Assembly (NCBI RefSeq): GCF_019049325.1
Contig: NZ_JAGMUO010000104.1
Location: 194,693 to 258,692, forward strand
Reading direction: 5' to 3'
DNA length: 64,000 nucleotides
Source of the DNA: Streptomyces sp. AC512_CC834
GTDB taxonomy: Bacteria > Actinomycetota > Actinomycetes > Streptomycetales > Streptomycetaceae
Below, one piece after another: positions 58,110 to 64,000 of this stretch. The notes under the pieces are model-generated. The model had not been told where the DNA came from. It ran no database searches and worked only from the letters and a program-made list of their open reading frames with translations. The translations under genes were made by a program, and so were the position numbers. Each line of letters begins with the position of its first letter. Within the stretch, counting starts at the first letter, position 1.

Positions 58110-58741
58110 TACTGGCGGAGGACAGCGTGCTGCTGAGGGACGGTCTGACCGGCCTGCTCGCCCGCTTCGGCCACGAGGTCGTGGCGGGCGTCGGCGACGC
58201 GCAGGCACTCGTCGCGGCCGTCGCGGACCACACCCCGGACATCGTCGTCACCGACGTCCGTATGCCGCCCGGCTTCCAGGACGAGGGCCTGCACGCGGCG
58301 GTGCGGCTGCGCGAGCGGCGGCCCGCCCTGCCCGTTCTCGTCCTCAGCCAATACGTACAACGGGCCTACGCCGCCGAGCTGCTGGACTCCGGCGACGGCA
58401 CCGGCGTCGGCTATCTGCTGAAGGACCGCGTCGGCCAGGTCGAGGAGTTCGTCGACGCGCTGACCGAGGTCGCGGACGGCGGCACGGTCGTCGACCCCGA
58501 GGTGGTACGCCAGTTGCTGCGCCGCCGACGGGACCCGCTGGAGCGGCTCAGCCCGCGCGAGCGGGAGGTGCTCGCCCTGATCGCGGAGGGCAGGTCCAAC
58601 GGCGCCATCGCCCGCGAACTCGTCGTCTCCGAGGCGGCCGTGGGCAAGCACATCGGCAGCATCCTCACCAAGCTCGACCTGCCCCCGGCGACCGAGACGC
58701 ACCGCAGGGTGCTGGCGGTGCTGACGTATCTGAGGTCCTGA
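58088..58741 (+). CDS. NarL/FixJ-family response regulator
   Basis: A 217-residue regulator. Receiver: RVVLAEDSVLLRDGL, phospho-acceptor Asp56 in DIVVTDVRMPPGFQDEG, and GVGYLLKDRVGQVEEF. HTH: LSPREREVLALIAEGRSNGA, VSEAAVGKHIGSILTKLDL. GTG at 58088 overlaps the kinase by 22 bp, so kinase and regulator are translationally coupled. Very similar to the regulator at 2290-2949. Confidence 0.92.
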   Translation: MDRALRVVLAEDSVLLRDGLTGLLARFGHEVVAGVGDAQALVAAVADHTPDIVVTDVRMPPGFQDEGLHAAVRLRERRPALPVLVLSQYVQRAYAAELLDSGDGTGVGYLLKDRVGQVEEFVDALTEVADGGTVVDPEVVRQLLRRRRDPLERLSPREREVLALIAEGRSNGAIARELVVSEAAVGKHIGSILTKLDLPPATETHRRVLAVLTYLRS

Positions 58742-58847
58742 CGTACGGGTTCGGTCACAAATCCCTCACGGCCCGGCACTTTTCCTCCATGTGGCGGCAC
58801 GATTGATCGCCGAAAGCCCCGGCCCCGCCACGCAGAAAAGTGAGCCC

Positions 58848-59981
58848 GTGAGTTCCGTCCCGCCACCCGACCGTTCCGACGACGACTCGGCCCCCTCCCT
58901 CTCCGACGAGCAGTTGGAGGCATTCCTCCGAGAGGCCGCCGAAGGCGGTGGCACCGCCGCGCCCAAGGAGCCGTCGGCGCGGGCGCGGATGGTGACCGCA
59001 CGGTTGCGCGGGCAGGAAGAGCCCGCACCCTGGCGTGCCCCGCAACGCACCCCGAAGGGCGATGGTCGCGAACGCCGGCGCGGGTGGGGCGCGGTCGTCG
59101 GCGTGGTGGTGCTGGCGGCGGTCGCGGTGATCGCCCTGCGGCCCTCCCTGGTCACGGACCGCCTCCCCGGCGGGGAGGCGGAGGCGGCCGCGTCGCCGAC
59201 GCCGCTGCCCGCCGAGACGGCGCGGCCGAGCGGTGCCCCCGGCCAGGTGGACCGGTCGGGCGGCCCCACCGTCGAGCACCCGTTCCGCGGCTCGCCCGCC
59301 CTGCGCTGGGCCGACGGCGCCGACGCCATCGAGCTGCCTCAGGCCAAGGCGGTGGCCGGGATGAGCAAGGCCGACGCGGAGCTGGCCCTGCGGCGTACCA
59401 AGGAGTTCCTCGTCGCCGCCAACCTCGACCCGGACGTGATCGCGGGTGGACGGCCCGAGGAGGCGCTCGGCCTGCTCGATCCCGAGGCGCAGAAGGACCT
59501 GCTGCCGGACCAGCGGCGGGGGCTGCGCGAGCCGTCGCGCGAATACGACCCCGTCGGGCTGTTCAGCCGGTTCGACCCCGACGAGGTGCGGCTCGCGGGC
59601 GACGTGGTCAAGGTGCGCGGCCGCATGTCGCTGGCCGGGGGGAAGCCGGGCGAGATCAAGGTGCACGCCGACTACACCTTCGTGTATCCGCTGGTGAAGT
59701 CCGACGGGGGCGACCACGTCGAGCGCACCATCGTGCGCCGTGAGATCACGACGCTGCTCCTTGACCCCGACCGGTGGCACGCCACGCGGGGCAAGCTCGC
59801 GATCCACGAGTACAAGGTCAACACGTACAACACCGCGTGCAAGCTGTATGACGGCTACCTGCACCCCTTCTTCCCCGCGGACCGGAAGCAGGCGACGGGG
59901 CCCTCTGTCGACCCGTACGACCGCAGCGGGGAGATGAGGGACACGCCGGGGGACGAGTGCGGCACGGTCACCCGCACCTGA
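58848..59981 (+). CDS. Conserved membrane-anchored protein of unknown function
   Basis: A 377-residue protein. The N-terminal cytoplasmic part is acidic and Pro-rich (SLSDEQLEAFLREAAEGG). One transmembrane helix (about 78-97, WGAVVGVVVLAAVAVIALRP) leads to an extracytoplasmic domain of about 280 residues with KADAELALRRTKEFLVAANL, REYDPVGLFSRFDPDEVRLA, VHADYTFVYPLVKSDGG and KLYDGYLHPFFPADRKQ. I recognise it as a type seen in streptomycetes but know no function. GTG at 58848 is chosen; the frame could start at 58791, but that extension has no ribosome site or conserved look. Not obviously part of the preceding two-component operon (106-bp gap). Confidence 0.75.
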   Translation: MSSVPPPDRSDDDSAPSLSDEQLEAFLREAAEGGGTAAPKEPSARARMVTARLRGQEEPAPWRAPQRTPKGDGRERRRGWGAVVGVVVLAAVAVIALRPSLVTDRLPGGEAEAAASPTPLPAETARPSGAPGQVDRSGGPTVEHPFRGSPALRWADGADAIELPQAKAVAGMSKADAELALRRTKEFLVAANLDPDVIAGGRPEEALGLLDPEAQKDLLPDQRRGLREPSREYDPVGLFSRFDPDEVRLAGDVVKVRGRMSLAGGKPGEIKVHADYTFVYPLVKSDGGDHVERTIVRREITTLLLDPDRWHATRGKLAIHEYKVNTYNTACKLYDGYLHPFFPADRKQATGPSVDPYDRSGEMRDTPGDECGTVTRT

Positions 59982-60082
59982 GGGCCACGGCCGTACGACG
60001 ACGTGACCGGGCCCGGGCGCTCTCCCTCACGCGCGCCCGGACCCGTCCCCCGTTGCCCCCTGTGGGGGTCAGTGGTGGCGGC

Positions 60083-61483
60083 TCACATCCGCTGCCACAG
60101 CGCGGGTACGTTCGCCGGCGTCCAGCCCGGCTGGGCCTGGTGGCCCTGGAGGCAGCGGTAGGTGGCGCCGCCGTACGTCACGGTGTCGCCCGCCTGGTAG
60201 ACGGTGCCGGCCGCCCAGGTGCCGCCGGGCTCGCCCGGGTCGCCCGGGTCACCCGGGTCCCCGCCGTCGTCGCCGGTGGTCTTCAGGGTGAGCCCGTAGT
60301 TCTGCAGCAGCGCGTTGATCGGCTGGAAGTAGGTCACGCCGCCGGACCGGCAGTTGCCCGAGCCGCCCGAGGTGACACCCTGCGCCTGGCTGCCCGAGAT
60401 GAACGAGCCGCCGGAGTCGCCGGGCTCCGCGCACACCGAGGTCCGGGTGACCGGGGAGATGGTGCCTTCCTTGTAGGTGACGCTGGTGTTCAACTGCGTG
60501 ACGGTGCCGCAGTGCCAGCCGGTCGTCGAGCCGGAACGGCAGACGGACGCGCCGACCGGAGCCGCCGTGGAACCGGTGACCTGGACGTTCTGCCCACCGG
60601 CGCCGAGGACGTACGGGGTCGCCGTCCAACTGGAGTTGGTGGCCACCCACGCCATGTCGCGGCCGGGGAAGATCGAGCCCTGGAAGGTGCCCTGGGACAC
60701 CCGGTTGGCGCCGGTCGTACTGGAGCCCGCCCGACCGCAGTGGCCGGCGGTGGCGAAGCCCTGCTGGGTGCCCTTGGTGATCGGGAAGCCGATCGAGCAG
60801 CGGGTGCTGTTGTTGATGTAGTACGCCTCGCCGCCGCGGAGGTCGTAGAAGGTGCGGGGCCGCTCGGTGCGCTTCTCGACGCGGGAGAGGGAACGGTCGA
60901 CACCGGCCGCCGCCAGCAGTGAACGCGCCGCCGCCGGACGGATCGCCTCCACGACGACGGTGTTGTCGCGCGTGTCGACGTACCAGACGGGCGCGTCGGC
61001 GGTGTTCAGGTCGGCCGCCGCCTTGTCCATGCGGGCCTTGGCCGCGTCCAGGTCGGCGAGCGAGTGGCGTACGACCTTCGCCACGGCGCCGCGCGCCTCG
61101 ATCGCGGCGACGTCGTCCGCGTCGGTCGTCGCCACGGTCAGGGTGCCGGACTCGGCGCCCCGCACCCATGCCCCCGCGAAGTCGCCGCCGAGCGCGGCAC
61201 GCAGCCGGCCCGCGGTGGCGCCCGCCTCGGCCTCGTTGTCGAGGCGGCGCTCCGCCTGCCGGCGGTCGAGGCCGAGGTCCCGCTGCATGGCCTTGAGGAG
61301 CGCCGGGGGCGCGGCGTCGGTGCGCAGGGTCTCTGCCGCGGTGGGGGCGGAGCTGACGGGCGCCGTCCCGGCGCTCGCGGAGCCGCTGAGCCCGGCCACG
61401 AGCAGAGCGGCGGTCGCGGCGACGGCGGCACCCATGGCTCTGGTGTGGTGGGGCCGGTGTCGGTTTCGGTGTCCGTGGGGCAT
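60083..61483 (-). CDS. Secreted streptogrisin-type serine protease with carbohydrate-binding domain
   Basis: A 466-residue S1E protease. The signal peptide covers about residues 1-38 (basic His/Arg-rich n-region, AVAATAALLVAGLSGSASA). The alpha-lytic-type propeptide runs to about 195. The mature catalytic domain has the triad His (FATAGHCG), Asp (GRDMAWVAT) and Ser (AEPGDSGGSFISG). A Gly-Asp-Pro repeat linker then leads to a 45-residue chitin/cellulose-binding type module (WAAGTVYQAGDTVTYGGATY). This layout is that of streptogrisin C. ATG at 61483 with GAGGAGA upstream. Likely secreted and autoprocessed. Confidence 0.92.
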   Translation of the reverse strand: MPHGHRNRHRPHHTRAMGAAVAATAALLVAGLSGSASAGTAPVSSAPTAAETLRTDAAPPALLKAMQRDLGLDRRQAERRLDNEAEAGATAGRLRAALGGDFAGAWVRGAESGTLTVATTDADDVAAIEARGAVAKVVRHSLADLDAAKARMDKAAADLNTADAPVWYVDTRDNTVVVEAIRPAAARSLLAAAGVDRSLSRVEKRTERPRTFYDLRGGEAYYINNSTRCSIGFPITKGTQQGFATAGHCGRAGSSTTGANRVSQGTFQGSIFPGRDMAWVATNSSWTATPYVLGAGGQNVQVTGSTAAPVGASVCRSGSTTGWHCGTVTQLNTSVTYKEGTISPVTRTSVCAEPGDSGGSFISGSQAQGVTSGGSGNCRSGGVTYFQPINALLQNYGLTLKTTGDDGGDPGDPGDPGEPGGTWAAGTVYQAGDTVTYGGATYRCLQGHQAQPGWTPANVPALWQRM

Positions 61484-61634
61484 GGGGGATCTCCTCGGTC
61501 TCGGTGGGGAGGTGCCGAAACCGTAGGGAGGGACAACCGCCCGCCATAAGAGGTCAGTCGTCCCTCTCCCCGGTGTTATGGAATGCCGCGGGGCTGGGGG
61601 TGGAGACATCGGGGAAGGCATCAGGGAATCGGCG

Positions 61635-62582
61635 TCAGGGAACCCGGTGGGCCGACATCCACTCCGTGTAGCTGTCGCTGTTCGCCGCCACGCTCGCGTG
61701 CGCCATGCGCGCCTGCGAGAGTACGGCGGCCGCGGTGTCCTGCCGCTGCGTCACCGCGTGCCAGCCGATCAGGTGCCGCCAGGTCAGCGGGGTGCCGGCG
61801 AGGGGCCGGGTCACGATCTGGGGCGTGGTCGGAAAGGTCGCCCGGCACAGCCCCACCGCCCGCCCCACCTGCACCAGGTGCACGAGCGACGCGGTGTCCG
61901 TCTCGTACATGCGGCGCGGGGTGAACCCGGCGCGGGCGCACGACGCGCTGAAGCAGTCGCCGAAGCAGCCGTCGCCGGGTACACAGGACCACTCCTCGTC
62001 CGCCAGCTCCGTCAGGTCCACCTCCGCGCGGTGGGCGAGCGGGTGGCCCTCGGGCATCATCACGAACACCGGGTCGACGGCGACCTCCCGCCACACCAGC
62101 CCCTCGCCGACGGGCGGCGACGCGGTGCCGCAGGTACCAGCAAGCGCGAAGTCGAGCCTCCCCTCCGCGAGTTGGGCGGCAAGCTCCCGCTCCGACCAGG
62201 AGGTGCAGGTCGTCATCCGGGCGTCGGGCGCCACACCGGCCAGCCGGTCGAGGAGGGCGCCCAGCAAGGGCCCGTGGGTGCCGCCGATCCGCAGCCGCTC
62301 CGTCGTGTGCGGCGCCCGGGCGAACCGGGCCGCCTCCTGCTGCAACTCGGTCACCGCGGGCAGCACGATCCGGCTCCGCTCCAGCACCAGCTCGCCCAGC
62401 GCGGTGGCCCGCACCCCGTGCCGTCCACGCACGAACAGCGCGCCGCCCAGGGCCCGTTCGATCCGCTTGAGCTGTGCGCTCAACGCGGGCTGCGCGAGCC
62501 CGAGAGCCGTCGCCGCCCTGGTGAGGCTGCCGGCGTCGGCGATGGCCCGGACCGTCTTGAGATGCCGCAACTCCAGCTCCAT
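61635..62582 (-). CDS. LysR-family transcriptional regulator
   Basis: A 315-residue LTTR. N-terminal winged helix: MELELRHLKTVRAIADAGSL, TRAATALGLAQPALSAQLKR. C-terminal periplasmic-binding-like effector domain: LRIGGTHGPLLGALLDRLAG, FALAGTCGTASPPVGEGLVW. ATG at 62582. It lies upstream of the protease gene on the same strand with a 151-bp gap, so control of the protease is possible but unproven. No divergent target gene is present, unlike the classical LysR layout. Confidence 0.92.
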   Translation of the reverse strand: MELELRHLKTVRAIADAGSLTRAATALGLAQPALSAQLKRIERALGGALFVRGRHGVRATALGELVLERSRIVLPAVTELQQEAARFARAPHTTERLRIGGTHGPLLGALLDRLAGVAPDARMTTCTSWSERELAAQLAEGRLDFALAGTCGTASPPVGEGLVWREVAVDPVFVMMPEGHPLAHRAEVDLTELADEEWSCVPGDGCFGDCFSASCARAGFTPRRMYETDTASLVHLVQVGRAVGLCRATFPTTPQIVTRPLAGTPLTWRHLIGWHAVTQRQDTAAAVLSQARMAHASVAANSDSYTEWMSAHRVP

Positions 62583-62679
62583 GAGGGGAGCTTGCGACGC
62601 GGGGAGGGCGGGGGCAAGAGGTTGGTACGGACCTGTGAAAGAAACTTCAAGTACTTCCGCGGCCGGGGCTCAGGCCCGC

Positions 62680-63684
62680 TCAGGCCCGCTCCGGCTCCGC
62701 CGCCCCGTCCGCGTCCGCGTTCTCCGCGAGCAGCGCCCGCGTCCGGCGCAGCAGTGCCTCCCGCACGGAGTCCGGCGCAAGGACGCGCAACGGCGTACCG
62801 AGCCCCAGCAGATACCCGGCCAGCCCCTCGGCGTCCGGCCCGCCGACATCGACGACGGTGACGTCCGGCCCGTCGGCCCGGTGCAGCCCGACCGTGGCGG
62901 GAATCAACCGCAGCGCCTGTTCCATGGGCACCGGCAGGCGGACGGTGGCCAGCAGCGCGTACGGCCCGGTCGCGCTCGCGCGGGACACGAGGAGCGCCGG
63001 ATCGGGCGGCGGGTCGGTGAACTCGACGGCCCGCCCGGTCGGCTGCAGCCGTTCCACCCGGTCGGCCCGGAAGGTCCGCCACTCGCCCCGCTCGACGTCC
63101 CGCGCCACGAAGTACCAGCGCCGCCCGGTGTGCACGAGCCGGTACGGATCCACGTCCCGCACACTGGCCCGCCCCTCCCAGCCCCGGTACGCCATCCGCG
63201 CCCGCTCGCCGCGCCGGCACGCGGCCGCCAGCTCCAGCAGCATCCCCGGCGCGACCTGCGGCTGACCGGCCCGCGGCGTCTGCACGAAGGCCGCGTCCAT
63301 GTCCCCGAGCCGCTCCGCGACCCGCCGCGGCAGCACCTGCCGCAGCTTCAGCAACGCCGACAGCGCCGCCTGGTCCCCGCCGAGCGCCCCGCTCAACGCG
63401 GCCTCCCGCAGCCCGACGGCCACGGCGAGGGCCTCCTCGTCGTCGAGGATCAGCGGCGGCGTACGCGTCCCGGGCCGCAGCCGGTACCCGCCCCACGGCC
63501 CCGGATCGGAGTCGACGGCGTACCCGAGTTCCCGCAGCCGGGCGACGTCCCGCCGCACCGTCCGCTCCGTGACCTCCATCCGCTCGGCCAGCTCACCGCA
63601 GGTCCAGGCGGGACGGACGGCGAGCAGGGAGACGAGTCGCAGCAGCCGGGCGGAAGTACTGAGCACGCTTCCGAAGTCTGCCAC
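62680..63684 (-). CDS. WYL-domain transcriptional regulator (HTH_11/DeoR type)
   Basis: A 334-residue regulator. An N-terminal HTH (ARLLRLVSLLAVRPAWTCGE, RMEVTERTVRRDVARLRELG) is followed by a WYL domain (ARMAYRGWEGRASVRDVDPY, HTGRRWYFVARDVERGEWRT) and a C-terminal WCX-like region ending GLGTPLRVLAPDSVREALLR. Start at GTG 63684. Divergent from a glyoxalase-family gene; an 8-bp inverted repeat lies in the 57-bp gap. Common arrangement in which the WYL protein regulates the adjacent VOC gene. Confidence 0.92.
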   Translation of the reverse strand: MADFGSVLSTSARLLRLVSLLAVRPAWTCGELAERMEVTERTVRRDVARLRELGYAVDSDPGPWGGYRLRPGTRTPPLILDDEEALAVAVGLREAALSGALGGDQAALSALLKLRQVLPRRVAERLGDMDAAFVQTPRAGQPQVAPGMLLELAAACRRGERARMAYRGWEGRASVRDVDPYRLVHTGRRWYFVARDVERGEWRTFRADRVERLQPTGRAVEFTDPPPDPALLVSRASATGPYALLATVRLPVPMEQALRLIPATVGLHRADGPDVTVVDVGGPDAEGLAGYLLGLGTPLRVLAPDSVREALLRRTRALLAENADADGAAEPERA

Positions 63685-63698
63685 GCACCCGGTCGACG

Positions 63699-63721
63699 AC
63701 CAGGACCGAAACTGTCCTGGT
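63699..63721. promoter_or_regulatory. Operator-like inverted repeat between WYL regulator and VOC gene
   Basis: ACCAGGAC (63699-63706) and GTCCTGGT (63714-63721) are perfect inverted arms with a 7-bp spacer. They lie just upstream of TACGGT (63729-63734), a -10-like element 7 nt before the VOC ATG. Confidence 0.7.
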
Positions 63722-63741
63722 CACGTCCTACGGTCTCTCCC

Positions 63742-64000
63742 ATGACGACAACGGAGAACACCCACACCCCGTCCGAGAAGACCCCCACGTTCCACTACTC
63801 GGCCGTCACCTTCGACTGCGCCGACCCCGCCGAGACGGCCCGCTTCTACGCCGAGGCCCTCGACCTCCCCGTCGCCTTCTCCACCGACGACTTCTACCTG
63901 CTCGGCGGCAAGGACGGCGCCGCCGGCCTCGGCTTCTGCCGCCTGCCCGACTACCGCCCGCCCACCTGGCCGGGCACCACCCAGGAGAAGCAGGCCCACA
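63742..64000 (+). CDS. VOC/glyoxalase-family protein, N-terminal part
   Basis: The first 86 codons, running off the right edge. After a Thr-rich start (MTTTENTHTPSEKTPTFHYS) comes AVTFDCADPAETARFYAEAL and FSTDDFYLLGGKDGAAGLGF, the beta-alpha-beta pattern of a VOC-superfamily (glyoxalase/bleomycin-resistance-like) module. ATG at 63742, probably leaderless given the -10 seven bases upstream. Substrate unknown. Confidence 0.85.
   Translation, partial: MTTTENTHTPSEKTPTFHYSAVTFDCADPAETARFYAEALDLPVAFSTDDFYLLGGKDGAAGLGFCRLPDYRPPTWPGTTQEKQAH

Overview
The window is a high-GC, densely packed actinobacterial chromosome segment and almost certainly comes from a Streptomyces. Three things point there: the third-position GC bias that opens long antisense frames, the frequent GTG/TTG starts and ATGA gene overlaps, and a gene order (kor, tandem sensor kinases, partial nuo, htpX, rpmG, murB, secE-nusG-rplKA, two lipoproteins, rplJL-rpoBC, rpsL-rpsG-fusA-tuf) that I recognise from the core of streptomycete chromosomes. 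I see no CRISPR array, insertion sequence, prophage or large biosynthetic cluster.

Layout. 1-6.1 kb (minus strand): korA with the start of korB (2-oxoacid:ferredoxin oxidoreductase), then a NarL-type response regulator and two paralogous sensor kinases that share a block of almost perfect DNA identity. 6.3-16.6 kb: a ten-gene, tightly overlapping operon for a second, incomplete complex I (nuoABCHIJKLMN). It has no nuoD and no nuoEFG, and NuoB, C, I, J and K carry low-complexity tails. 16.8-24 kb: htpX/yccF, a SMI1/KNR4-like gene broken by an amber codon beside two DnaA-box-like nonamers, an APC transporter, a small membrane protein, yajQ, tRNA-Tyr, a small zinc-ribbon protein, an NAD(P)-binding protein and an amidohydrolase-like protein with altered active-site motifs.

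24-31 kb: tRNA-Thr, tRNA-Met, rpmG, a HadA/HadB-like dehydratase pair, murB, a TetR/oxidoreductase divergon with two operator-like palindromes, adenosine deaminase and aspartate aminotransferase. 31.3-53 kb: the transcription/translation core: tRNA-Trp, secE, nusG, rplK, rplA, two paralogous lipoproteins inserted before rplJ-rplL, rpoB, rpoC, a divergent pair of glycosyltransferase-type genes, then rpsL, rpsG, fusA and tuf. Strong hairpin terminators punctuate these units. RpoB has Asn where the rifampicin-critical Ser (E. coli 531) is usual.

53-64 kb: an FtsX-type ABC exporter divergent from its own kinase/regulator pair, a conserved membrane protein, a secreted streptogrisin-type protease with a carbohydrate-binding tail, a LysR regulator, a WYL-domain regulator and the start of a glyoxalase-family gene.

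Recurring themes are short in-frame minisatellites (9 x 18 bp in nuoJ, two 15-bp arrays in the ABC permease) and several candidate leaderless starts (murB, third kinase, glyoxalase gene). All functions are read from sequence motifs and recalled family knowledge; no search was run.
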